DNA of 64,000 nucleotides from the NCBI GenBank assembly GCA_022495995.1, contig JAFEMH010001456.1:158501-222500 (forward strand), given 5' to 3'. The translations under genes were made by a program, and so were the position numbers. Under the pieces are notes generated by a model. It ran no database searches. It worked only from the letters and a program-made list of their open reading frames with translations, and was not told the origin of the DNA. Of the stretch, positions 11,585-21,671 are shown piece by piece. The number at the start of each line of letters is the position of its first letter. The stretch's first letter is position 1. This DNA is from Adenophora triphylla var. japonica (Eukaryota > Streptophyta > Magnoliopsida > Asterales > Campanulaceae).

Positions 11585-11626
11585 TTATGTCACGCGACAT
11601 AGGCAGCCTATGTCACGCGACATAAG
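11585..11626. repeat. Two variant palindromes TATGTCACGCGACATA
   Basis: Two copies (11585-11602 and 11609-11626) of a variant of the upstream palindrome, with ACGC or GCGC-like centres, lie 24 bp apart downstream of the TATA box. A related pair (GTCGCGCGACATAAC) lies at about 6504-6540. Confidence 0.75.
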
Positions 11627-11679
11627 TAGCCAGTTTGCAGAATCCTCATCTTTTCAGCTGTAATATGATGTTTGCCTTT

Positions 11680-12150
11680 TCTAATGCATCAATCTGCATT
11701 TAAACTAAAACATTTGCATACAGAGCAGCATCATTTGCATCAAAAGAACATCTTTATACATAAAATGCCATCTTTTCATTAAAATACCATTTTCATACAT
11801 AAAGGTGCATCCTTTGCACCTAAATCCTATTTTCATGCATTAAAATCATTTCTTTTGCACTAAAAATTGCATCCTTTGCATTCAAAATCCCTTTTCACAT
11901 TAAAGATGCATTCTTTGCACCCAAAAACTCATTTTCATACTTAAAAATGCATACTTTGCATTAAAAAATCATTCTTTGCCATTTTCATGCATCATTTGTA
12001 CATTAAACGCTATTTTCCAACATAAAAATACATTCTTTGCACAAAAATCATTTCTTTACATAAAAAGCATCCATTTGCAATCAAAAGCATCCATTTGCAA
12101 TCAAAAGCATCCTTTGCAACTTAAAAATGTCATATTTTTACTAAAATGTC
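11680..12150. repeat. Degenerate GCATC(A/C)TTTGCAT repeats
   Basis: A run of 20-28-bp units built on TTTGCAT(T/C)AAAA and CATTTTCAT fills this stretch of the LTR-like region. It is AT-rich and has no coding capacity. Two exact CATCCATTTGCAATCAAAAG copies lie near 12068 and 12088. Confidence 0.7.
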
Positions 12151-12191
12151 ATTTTTATCATGCATTCCCCCATGTCCCCATTAGTAACCTT

Positions 12192-12231
12192 GGAACGGAC
12201 CGGTGCAAAGGTCTTATCTTTACACCGTTCC
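12192..12231. repeat. Strong hairpin GGAACGG...CCGTTCC
   Basis: GGAACGG pairs with CCGTTCC and an inner GGTG/CACC plus AAAG/CTTT stem extends it. The loop is GTCTTAT. It lies downstream of the promoter and may be an RNA structure in R/U5; the function is unknown. Confidence 0.7.
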
Positions 12232-12747
12232 TTCCATTAAAGGTTCCATGATCTCTTTAGAAAGGGACAACCTTGAACCCTATATCTCCCATTATCACTT
12301 AAGACGAGTAAGAAGCATCTACATGAGCTCGACCGTCTTAAAGTGTAGGATTGATGGGCTAAGGACCCTCCTTTTCTAAAGAACCTCATCTTTAACTATA
12401 AAGAGAGTCATTCTCTCGATCACACAAGTCCCAAGGTCCAAAAATGCGATGATCACAAGTTCAAGATGAGGGCGGGATCATAATCCCGAATACATAAAAT
12501 TCAAGAAATCCCGAGCGACAACCAACAAATGGTTCGTACGTCCGGAAGACGACTTGGGACATTCCCTCCTTATTTTCAAACACATGCACACAAGAAAGCA
12601 CGCAAGCAAGCACGATTAATGGAATCTTGGGAGACTTGCTCCGGCAAGGCACCTTGGGTGAACGACGATCCGTTCTTTCCAAGGGGTAACTTAACCTCCG
12701 AACCCATAAAACCTTTTTTTCAAAGTTTTGAGGTAATCAAAATGGCG

Positions 12748-12758
12748 TGGCGACTCCG
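12748..12758 (+). promoter_or_regulatory. Primer-binding-like site, tRNA-Arg type
   Basis: TGGCGACTCCG matches the complement of the 3' end of a plant tRNA-Arg (…CGGAGTCGCCA) over 11 nt. tRNA-Arg priming is used by Ogre/Tat elements. Eight bases upstream is a CA that could end an LTR. The match stops after 11 nt, so chance similarity or decay cannot be excluded. Confidence 0.45.
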
Positions 12759-13776
12759 TTTTTCAAATTAAACCGGATGTCTTCAAACTCGCGTGAATCC
12801 AACAAACAAAAATTTTGGGCACACATTCACAGCAATGTGTTTGCCTCCTTGATATGCAGCAATACGGGAAACCACTGTAAGGGGCATTCCAGCATGGTAG
12901 GGAGAGCTTTGCCCCCTTTCGCTTCTTCCTAGATATAACTAAATTTGTTGGCATCCAATGTTGTGACGGGATACCTGTGGTTCGGACCAAAAAAGGGAAG
13001 GGGCATTCCTTTCTTGGGTGTTAGATAAATAAACAGTATGAAAGTGTTAAAGAGGGAACAATCCATGTGCTCAGCAAGAAAAAAGAAGAAAAGAAGGGAA
13101 GAACATGTACCCCTATACCACAGGAACTACTTAGAATCTGACGTCAGAATCCTACCTAATGATCAGGGCGGATCCACTTGAAGCCTTATAGACAACATTT
13201 AGATGATATTTCTCCACTGCCATCCAAAATGGCGTGCTTTCAGGGATTTGTCCTGGTCAGCACATGAGTTTGTGTGCATTGGCTATGAAAAGAAAACTGA
13301 GCTTCATCTTATCCAAATAAAATAAAATAAATAAATAAAATAAAAGAAAAGAGAGCTTCAACTTCAACCTCTATTTTGAGACTAAAGGCTTTGTTGTTGT
13401 TATTGTTGTAGAGCTTCAACCTCTGAAGCTCAATTTAGAAGCAGGATTATAATAAATTCTTGGATGACTTTTATGAACTCAGAAAGCGTCTACAAGAATT
13501 TGATTTGTTCACAAAGCACTTGATTGGTTCCCTTCAGTTGCACCAAATGCATGGATGAGTGACGAATCATATCTTCCTATAAAGGGATCACATTTAGTTG
13601 ATGATGTTTCATCTCCATTTTATATGGGATTTGCTCTGATAAGAGCTGCAATTTGGTTTTTAGCTTTTGAAGCATACTTCATCACCTTAAATTAGTATGT
13701 GCACTGACATCTCACAAGACATCATAAATAACAGTAGTACTTCTAATGTATAACTACTTAATAAAATATGTTTCAG
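12759..13776. other. Intron or intergenic sequence before the helicase exon
   Basis: No exon is recognised. The stretch contains an AAATA-rich run (about 13320-13350) and ends in a pyrimidine/AT tract plus CAG at 13774-13776, the acceptor of the helicase exon. The preceding helicase exons are not visible in the window, so this is most likely intronic. Confidence 0.5.
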
Positions 13777-16700
13777 GTGACTGTAATGCTGATGTCATTA
13801 AAGGCTGGTAACCTTGGTCTAAACATGGTTGCTGCGTCTCATGTGATTCTTTTGGATCTTTGGTGGAATCCAACTACTGAGGATCAGGCTATTGATCGAG
13901 CTCATAGGATTGGACAGACTCGGCCTGTTACTGTCTCAAGGCTCACTATTAAGGATACAGTTGAAGATAGAATTCTAGCTCTCCAGGTTCGTGTTTGGCA
14001 ATCTAATTCCTTGCACCAGTCTTTTGAGTTAATTATATTCTGTATAGTTTATCGCCTAAATAAATATTATCTGTATTATTTCTGCGGAATCGATTCATTT
14101 AATTGTTTCTAGCTATGGTTGCTTCTAATATCTTTCCTCAACCCAACCCAACCCGTTACCAAATAAGATAATCAACATGTAGGATGTGTGTCTCGCATCC
14201 TTGACCCACTTGCTCCCGCACGTGAGGTTCTCATCCCCGCAATTGTGTAAGCACACATGCGGAATGGTTCGAAGACTTCCCATATATAAGTAATTATACT
14301 TATTTGTGTATGCCATCCCCTTCCGCTTATGATGTAGCGAAATCCATCATAGGATTCTCATGATTGAACAAGGTCAAAGGGAATTCCATCACCGCATCAA
14401 TGGGAATCATCAAGGAGCTATGGATTGGAGGCTAGAATAGTGGAGTTAGCCATGTGGCTCAATTGATGGACTACACGTGGCTTGGCTAGGGTAAAAAGGA
14501 GAATTGCGGGTTTGGTCTCCACAGGGGACATGCGACATCCTTTCACAGATTTGTACGGTCTAACGAATGGGAGTTTGCTAGCTTGCGGTACGGAATATAC
14601 GTGACCTATCACGTGTATCGTACGGAATTGCCAAGCTCTGACCCATATAAATACCTGGCTCACTTATCAAGATCAGCTGCAGTAACTCACGTGCTAAGCT
14701 GCTCCCGCAATACTTATTCTCTCATTCCTAGCTTGTCCCTATTCTCGCTCCTTCTCATTCCTCTTTGGGGATTCGTGTGTAACGCCAACCACAAACCCTA
14801 CCTACTAATCTTTAGAGGACTTGCCTCCTACACAACATTAACTGCTCTGTTCATGTCTTCTATCAAGGATATCTGTATCTTCTATAAGGATTAGTTTGAA
14901 TTTCCCCTTGGTGTAAAACGAATAAGTCTTACATCCTACATTCAACCAAATCTTGCAGTATTGCAGTTACTGTAAGTGTAACGGTGATCATTTGTAATAT
15001 TGGATGTTACTTGACCGGATAGTCTTTTCACAGATGTTACTTTATGGAATAGGTCACAAAGTTTGAAACTTTCCTGCTCAAACCTATTGAAAGTCACATA
15101 ACTATTGCCCTGTACTTTTGGTGATTAGTAACTTCACTTATTCAAATTAATATACCTAGTGGTGTATACAGGTACCAATAAGATGCACGTATGGTGGTTT
15201 TGACCTCATATATATTCTTTAACAGAATGATAAGCGTGTATGTTGGGTGGGTACCGGATGTTTGTTTTGGCCTTCTTACAAGGAGCTCGTAGTTTCTTGT
15301 TCCCTTGGTTTGCTCACGTGACACTATTTTTCCTAAGCTTGCCGATAAGAGTCACATAGCGCATAGAGTTAACCCGGGGTTCCCCACCTAACTTGTTCTC
15401 TTGTGTCAAGGGAGGCTGTATCAAGGAATACCTAGGAGTTTAAATACTCGGTTAGACTTCGCCAAGCAAAATAATACGTCTCTCAGTTGGATAGCTTATT
15501 TGTGCTACACTGCTAGCTTAATGGTCGAGCATTAATGGGTGACTTTCATACTCTCATAGCTATTCTCAGGCATTGTTCTTTTGGAATAATTCCCCAAACA
15601 CCCTCAAATATTACCCAACTCTTTTAGAGGAAATGCTATTTCATTTATTGCCCTCGTTTCCACAACAACTAAATATTATTCCCCTAACCCCCGGGTTAAT
15701 TTAATGAAATATTGGAATCCCCAGACTATCCCAAGCCTTAAACACAAAACATGCAAACCCCCCCCCCTCCTGCCACATTTCCGTACTCCCCTCTCTCTAC
15801 AATTACTCTCTGCTTCCCCCTCCGGCGACTCCCCTCCACCTCCGACCAAATCGCTGGATCTTCATCCTCTCTCTATCTCTCTGTGGCATTAACAGATTTG
15901 GTCGTCCCCTCAGTTCTCCGGCACACCCCATCCATCCTTCGTCCTTCGCATCCCCGTTCTACCTAGATCTGGCCGGATCTAGCTGAAAACATCTGTCCTC
16001 CGGTGTCCCCCGCCCCAGCCCCACCCACATCGGCGCCACGATAGAATATTCAGACAGTAGAGTCGGTGCTTCAGTATACTCTTGGAGGTTAGATACTTGG
16101 TTCAGAGGAGTGGAGTCCCACCAGAGCCTTCCCTTGAATCCATTTCCCAAGCTAAAGTTAGTTCATATGCCTTTTTTTTTTGGGTTTTGACCTTGCTTCT
16201 TTTTATCGTGTAAAATAGAAAGATGGGATAAAATCATAAGTGCTTCTACACAATTTATTGCTATCAGCATGGTCGATAATAAAAAATTCTCTCATTATCC
16301 AGATTTTTTCCATAAACCCAAACACATTGAAATTGTATTTTACTTCACATTCCTTCTTCTTTATGTAATTAAACTCCAATAGCTACACTGCTATGTTTAA
16401 TTTTAGGGCTGATAAATTGTCCAATATGTCTCCGAGGTGTTTGGGTTGATTTTGTTTATTTAGGGCTGGAAAATTATCTGATAGTTATGTCTGAGAGGTG
16501 TTTTGGTTCATTTCTGGTTATTTTTTTTTTCTTTTCTTGCTCCCATAGTTGAGAGTTATTTTTTTAGCTTTGATAATTAGATATCAGAATTTTTTGGCTA
16601 TGATAGTTGATTATGGAAAAATTCCCATAAGGCCCCTCAGCCCAGTTTTTTTTCCCTTAAAAGAAAACTTTTTGTAAATCCCAAATAAAGAGTTATCCCT

Positions 16701-19112
16701 AGATTCAAATTTCCCAGACACCCCTAGTTAGGCTCCCTCTCTTCTCCCTCCCCTCAACTTCATTTATCACAACACTCTAAAAATCACACACACACACACT
16801 CAAACTTTTCTCTCTCTAACCATCTCCGGCGATGGCGAAATCAGTGGAGATGGCAACGGCGAAGTTCTCTCTTCCCTCACGTCACATCTCTCTCTCTCTC
16901 TCTCTCCACACACACACACACACTCTTTCTCTCTCCTCTTCTCCAGATCTGTCTCTCTTCATCCCTCTTTCTTCATCTCTCTCTTTCCACAACTTCCTCT
17001 TCAACGGTCGAGACAGTGATGAACTGATTCATCCATCTATGGCGAGCCCGATCACAAAATCTGCAATGGCGATTGTCGCTCTTATGGCTCTGCTTTTTAT
17101 TTCCGCAACATTTGCGGCATCCGATTCTCCGTTCATTGTGGCGCACAAGAAGGTCGCACTCTCAAAGCTAAATTTGGGCGTCGAACTCGTCTCCGTGTCT
17201 ATCTCCATCGACATCTGACGCAACACTTGTTTAAGCAACCATGCCAGATTTTGAGTGTCCAAGGAGCCACAGGTAGAACCAATTAGAACTTTGGGAGGAA
17301 GATGAGGAGTTTCTTCAATATCCATTGCAGTTTGTAGAACTTTTTGTGTCTCTACTGATGAGGTATTCTTTTGTGGGTCACTTGTAGTATTCCCCAGCTG
17401 AGTGGCTGGAGCCTCAGTTTCATCCCCTACCCTTCGCCAACTCTCATACAGTTCATCATCTTCTGGTTCCTGATCATTAGGTCCGTGTGATGTGTCAGGA
17501 AATAAGTTGAAATTCTGTGTGCCTGAGAATATATTTTCTTGAAGCATGCTTTTCACTCCATCAAAAGGGTTACGAGTGGCAGATGTAAAATCGTTAAGGG
17601 GAAGGGCCCTGGGATGTATCAGCACTTCCAAATAGGACCTGCCTGCTAAATTCAGCAACTTTGATTTTGCTTTTATGCTTTGTCAATATGTTCTTTGCTT
17701 TCTAATTGTTAAAAATTGTCTTATAAGTCAATTATAAAGAACGAAGTAGTTATAAGAGGCAAGTTGTTCTTATAATTCAAATATAAGAGTTTTAATTTGT
17801 AAATTATGAGATTTATTTGTTTTTATTATTGAAATTTTTGATTTTTTTTAGCTGAAAAGATTATCTTACAAGTCAATTATAAAAGACAAATAAGTCCTAT
17901 AAGTTACTTATAAGAGTTGTAATGTGTAAATTATGATACCAATTCGTTATTATTGAAATTTTGATTTTTTTTTGTTTAAAAATTGTCTAATAACCGAATT
18001 ATACGAGAGGAATTAGTCTTATATATAAGTCAGTTCTATGACAATTATAAGAGACAAAATTGTAATAAAAGACAAATTGGTCTTATAATTCAGCTATAAG
18101 AGTCTTAATATGTAAATTATGAGATTAATTCATTGTTATTATTGAATTTTATTTTTTTTTGTTGTAAAAATTGTGTTATAAGTCGGTTATAAGAGATAAA
18201 TAAGGCTTATAAGTTAATTATAAGAGATGAAGTAGTCTTATAAGTCAGTTATAAGAGGGCGAAGAGTGTATGAAATTTTAGATATAGTGTGTTCTGTATT
18301 GGGTTTGAATCTCACCAGTTGTGCCTTTGAGGAAGTGGGCCGTTGATTATTGGAATAGTTGGCTATCAGAGAGGGGAGCTACTTTGTTTTGTTTTTGAAG
18401 CACGCACACTAATCTAAACAATGCAAGTGGTTTTGAAGAGGCTGATAGTTACGTCAAGTTTATTTTTCTTACTTTCATAGTTGAGAGTTACTCCCGTCCC
18501 ACTTTTTTTGGCCACTATACAAAAGCTCTAGGATTGAGTAAGTATAAGAAATGCTTTGTCTAACTTATCATTTTATATATATACCCTTGCTTATATTATC
18601 TATTGTGAAGGTACGAGGTTGTAAATTTTTTAATTAGGTAGGGATGTAATGGGAAAGTGAGCCATTAATAACCATTGGGAGTATTTTTTTTGGCTTTGAT
18701 AGTTAGATATCAGATTTTTTTTTGGCTCTGATAGTTGATTATTGTAGTTTTTTGTGCTCTGATGTCGGCTATCAAGAGGCGAGCTACTTTGTTTTTGAAG
18801 CACGCACGTAAGCGATTCTAAATAGCGCTTGCGGTTTTGAAGAGGCTGTGGGCTTTTTTGTCTATTGGGAAAATGCCTCAACTTTTTAAAACATTAATGT
18901 TAGGTTGAGAGGTTGTTAAGAGGAATTGTTTTCTGGGATAAATCTTTATTAGGAAAGCTGATATATATAATTATAGATTTTGCATTATTAATGTTGGACA
19001 GGAAGAAAAGAGGAAGATGGTTGCATCTGCTTTTGGTGAAGATTCTAGTGGGACGACAGCAACTCGACTCACTGCTGAAGATCTGAGATATCTTTTTATG
19101 GGGGCCTATTGA
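13777..19112 (+). CDS. 3' end of a SNF2-family Rad5/16-type helicase gene (CHR28-like), last two exons
   Basis: Exon 13777-13986 (70 codons, phase 0) follows TTTCAG and ends before GTTCGT. It encodes helicase motifs V and [38 protein letters not shown] and [19 protein letters not shown]. The final exon 19002-19112 follows TTGGACAG and encodes [14 protein letters not shown]...[17 protein letters not shown] plus TGA. This is the conserved C-terminus of plant CHR27/CHR28-like nuclear ATP-dependent remodellers. The two exons join in phase with no stop. The 5,015-bp intron between them is full of mobile sequence and gene fragments. Earlier exons are absent from the window, so 1-13776 probably lies in an upstream intron or the gene is truncated. 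Both exons look intact, so the gene may be functional. Confidence 0.85.
14646..14653 (+). promoter_or_regulatory. TATA box of a possible LTR fragment inside the helicase intron
   Basis: TATAAATA lies in the context ACCCATATAAATACCTGGC, followed by a CT-rich leader (about 14700-14770) resembling the R/U5 of an LTR. No second copy and no gag or pol lie nearby, so this could be a solo or partial LTR. The surrounding 14100-15600 has no gene. Confidence 0.3.
15560..16830. other. Intronic sequence with CT-rich blocks and a short tandem duplication
   Basis: No gene is supported. A pyrimidine-rich block (about 15740-15960) looks like a 5' UTR, but no recognisable protein follows. A roughly 70-bp unit starting TTTAGGGCTG(A/G) is repeated at about 16403 and 16459. 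The segment 16538-16618 has a paralogous copy at 18470-18745. Confidence 0.45.
17039..17218 (+). pseudogene. TRAP-beta (SSR2-like) first-exon fragment
   Basis: The 59-codon stretch begins with a signal peptide ([20 protein letters not shown] ending near SATFA), followed by [19 protein letters not shown] and GVE-x-VSVSISI. This matches the N-terminus of plant translocon-associated protein subunit beta, an ER-membrane protein of the Sec61 translocon. The family protein is about 190 residues; here it stops at TGA 17216-17218 where the conserved beta-sandwich should begin. An upstream in-frame ATG at 16832 only adds a low-complexity SLSLHTHTH stretch. It lies on plus inside the last intron of the helicase gene, so it is a captured or transposed gene fragment. 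Confidence 0.65.
17219..17658 (-). pseudogene. Unrecognised exon-like fragment abutting the TRAP-beta piece
   Basis: About 146 codons are open on minus, running into the antisense of the TRAP-beta fragment. Composition is that of a real protein: acidic, with [17 protein letters not shown] followed by a T/S/Q-rich stretch and a leucine-rich end [21 protein letters not shown] that could be a splice acceptor precedes GRSYLEVL near 17645. I do not recognise the family. The head-to-head junction with the TRAP-beta piece at about 17218 suggests a chimera of two captured fragments. Confidence 0.4.
17700..18265. repeat. TTATAAG-rich degenerate repeat
   Basis: CTTATAAGTCA(A/G)TTATAAGAG and variants recur many times, mixed with ATTATTGAAATTTTGATTTTTTTT spacers at about 17826, 17950 and 18140. 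TTATAA is palindromic and units occur in both directions. A coarse repeat of about 120-190 bp is visible. There is no coding potential. Confidence 0.7.
18378..18450. repeat. Direct repeat, first copy (second at 18781-18852)
   Basis: GAGCTACTTTGTTTT...GAAGCACGCAC...GGTTTTGAAGAGGCTG recurs about 403 bp downstream with small changes. The repeats flank the MITE-containing segment. Confidence 0.7.
18491..18681. mobile_element. Stowaway-like MITE with TA duplication and an empty-site paralogue
   Basis: The 191-bp element starts CTCCCGTCCCAC and ends ATTGGGAG, flanked by TA at 18489-18490 and 18682-18683. The paralogous sequence at about 16549-16600 (GAGAGTTA-TTTTTTT…TTTGATAATTAGATATCAG) lacks the insert, so the window contains both occupied and empty versions. 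The terminal repeat is short (CTCCC), and family assignment rests on TA target preference. Confidence 0.65.
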
Positions 19113-19554
19113 GGAATGCATCACATCACTAGCTGATTAAGGTAATTTTTGTATGAGTTTGGTTGGCATCTCATCTGATCTGATGGAATTATTTAACTTT
19201 GTATCTAACATATTTTGGTCAGCAATTTTGGTGGGAATCAGCTATGGCTGCCTGTAAATATCTATTATGATGATGATTATTGTATATTAATAATCAAGTT
19301 AGTTGTCTAGTTTTTCTTATCAACTCTCTTTTGACAATTTTCAACCCCTCTATCTCGAAATGATATTCATACTTTTTTTAGTTATCACTAAGATAATTTG
19401 AGTAATAATTTTAGGTTAGTTTAGTTATCCTAACGAAAATTTTCAACTTGTTTAACATCGTTATATATACTAACAATAACAATTTTTATATGTACATTCA
19501 GATAATTAAATGAACTTAAAATTATTTTTCAAATCACTATATATACTATCGTTC
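19113..19554. other. Helicase 3' flank, AT-rich
   Basis: 3' UTR and flank of the helicase gene, with no further gene visible. The copia homology begins near 19555. Confidence 0.5.
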
Positions 19555-20517
19555 TTTTTTTGTACGTAGATGATATGTTGATCGTTGGTCAAAGTACAAG
19601 TAAAATCAGCCCGTTAAAAAAGAGAGAACTCAGCAAATCCTTTGCTATGAAAGATTTGGGGCCAGCAAATCACATTCTTGAAGATTTTCAGAGATAGGAA
19701 GAATGGTAGGCTGTGGTTGTCTCAAGAAAAGTACATTGAGAAGGTGTTAGAAAGATTCAACATGAACAAGGCAAAATCAGTGAATTCTCCACTTGCAAGT
19801 CACTTTAAGCTCAGCTCCAAGCAAAGTCCAGCAAGTGAGAAAGAAAAAGAAGAAATGCAAAAGGTTCCTTATGCTTCAGCAGTGGGTAGCTTAAGTACGC
19901 AATGGTCTACTCGAGACCGGACATTGCCTACGCAGTCGGAGTAGTAAGTAGATTTCTTGCCAATCCAAGGAGAAGGCATTGGGAAGCTGTGAAATGGATA
20001 CTCAGGTATCTTAGAGGTACTTCAAACCTGGGCTTGTGTTTCGGAAATGGTGAGCAAATACTTACGGGTTACGCGGATGCAAACATGGCTGGTGATGTTG
20101 AACGAGAAAGTCTACATCAGGCTATATGATGACTTTAGCGGGGGCAGTGGTTTCTCGGCAATCGAGGTTACAAAAGTGCGTTGCTTTATCCACCACTGAA
20201 GCTGAATTCATTGCTTTGACAGAGGCTTGCAAGGAGCTCCTATGGATGAAGAAATACCTTGAAGATCTTGGCATCAAACAAGAGAAGTTTGTGTTGTTTT
20301 GCGATAGCCAAAGTGCCATACATTTGAGCAAGAATTCTACATTTCACTCTCGATCTAATCACATCGATATAAGGTACCATTGGATTCGAGAAGCGTTGGA
20401 AGCTAAGTTGTTATGCATACGGATGATAACGGTTCTAATATGATGACCAAGACGCTACCCAAAGAGAAGCTTGACATTTGCAGGCGAGAAGCAGGTTTGA
20501 TGGAGTCCCTCGCTTAG
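19555..20517 (+). pseudogene. Copia reverse transcriptase / RNase H remnant
   Basis: The segment opens with [10 protein letters not shown] (RT catalytic YVDD). KDLGPANHIL, WLSQEKYIEKVLERF, the [15 protein letters not shown] block, HWEAVKWILRYLRGT, and RNase H motifs (GYADA, ALSTTEAEFIAL, FCDSQSAI) then follow, with the conserved end NMMTKTLPKEKL. At least four frameshifts break it, near 19676, 19895, 20107 and 20405. It is an old, inactive copy. Confidence 0.9.
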
Positions 20518-20534
20518 AATTGGGAGGGGGAGAA

Positions 20535-20869
20535 TGTTGGAAATGTTCCAATTAAAAGCTCGGGGGTATTTTTAACATTCTGTCCAAACTGTAAGGGGCT
20601 GTTTGTAAATATCAATTTGGGGGATATTACTCAATCGAATTGACGCAGAACAGAATAGAAGGTTCTGTAATTTTTCAAGAGCGCCAAGAGAGAAGAAGAA
20701 GAGACGGACAGAAAGTTGGAGACTTGGGGTGCAATTCTTCACGGCTTTGGCTGAGCTTTCAGCAAGGACTTTGGGTGACTGCTCCTCGCAAGTTGATCGA
20801 TTCAATTTGTGAAATTTCTCCTACATCATCCTGTCTTGCTGCTTAATGGGTGGTGCTGCTGTTATGTAG

Positions 20870-20930
<61 letters not shown>

Positions 20931-21004
20931 CATCCTGTCTTTATAGTCCGGTGATTACTGAAAGTAATGGCTTTGCTATACTTGCTATCTCTTAGAGAAG
21001 TTTC
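20535..21004 (+). repeat. 3' LTR of the older copia (first 470 bp; last 7 bp at 23792-23798)
   Basis: It starts TGTTGG directly after the polypurine tract and carries a CT dinucleotide run at 20872-20927 (about 28 units). The last bases CTCAACA lie beyond the inserted younger element. Confidence 0.8.
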
Positions 21005-21568
21005 TGTTGTGAAAATCACGTTCTTGCGCAGCGGAATAACGGATCAAGCTTTGAGAATGAATAAATAAGATGCAACACACACGAAAAGTAAATCACACAC
21101 AAAGGAACACACAAGAATGTTAACCCGGTTCGTTGCAACGACAACTACGTCCGGGGGCGCTACCAAGCCAAAATATTCTCACTATAATATTTTCAGATGT
21201 TTACAATCACAGCACCAATTTGTTTCTAGGCTACCACATGTATTTATAGGATACAAGAAATCAAATCCTAGCAATAAAAGGATTCCTAACTTAAGAAAGT
21301 ATTCTTCTTCCTTCACAAGTCTTCCCAAATATTGCTGTCACAAGGAATCCCAAATCCAAGAGGAAATCTGATCAAAATAGGAAAGCTGAATCGAGCCGGA
21401 ATCGTACCAAGCGCGGCCGCCCTCCTACGAGCGCGTCCGCGCTAATATCCGAAAACTCCGGCTCCTTGCTCGACACTCCGGCGGCCGCTGCAGCCCTCGG
21501 CGCGGTCGTGCACATGGTCGAAACCGCACTCTGCGAAATTCCTTCACGATTTGACTCCAATCCCAACA
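21005..21568 (-). repeat. 3' LTR of the gag-only copia
   Basis: On minus it carries a TATA box (CTATAAATAC, about 21243-21252). About 100-270 bases upstream of this lies a CpG-rich block (21405-21515) with GCGCGGCCGC, GCGCGTCCGCGC and GCGCGGTCGTGC. The first 375 bp (plus numbering) is nearly identical to the other LTR, while the GC-rich part is clearly more diverged. Confidence 0.9.
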
Positions 21569-21671
21569 ATCTCCCACCTGGAGACAAACCATCCATGATA
21601 CCTCGTCTTGAAACAAACAAATCTCAGTTTTCAGTGGCCAGCTAATGCGTTGGTAGCGCCCGGCCTCTTGT

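Larger units (their letters stand above)
1..12747 (+). mobile_element. Large pol-less Ty3/gypsy (Ogre/Tat-like) element, left end outside window
   Basis: The stretch is read as one retroelement. It has a zinc-knuckle gag-like ORF on plus (2152-3600), an antisense PMD gene (9371-6924), a run of tandem repeats, and then an LTR-like promoter segment with a TATA box (11083-11090) followed by repeats, a hairpin and a tRNA-Arg-type primer-binding-like site (12748-12758). No reverse transcriptase, integrase or protease ORF is visible, so it would be non-autonomous. Extra and antisense ORFs and tRNA-Arg priming are known in the Ogre/Tat lineage; membership here is inference. No second LTR copy lies inside the window, so neither the left boundary nor the exact 3' LTR limits are resolved. 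A mosaic of several elements is the main alternative. Confidence 0.55.

Noticed and set aside
16832..17038. N-terminal extension of the TRAP-beta fragment with [11 protein letters not shown]
   Set aside because: Low-complexity CT/CA repeat of a 5' UTR; the ATG at 17039 starts the recognisable signal peptide.
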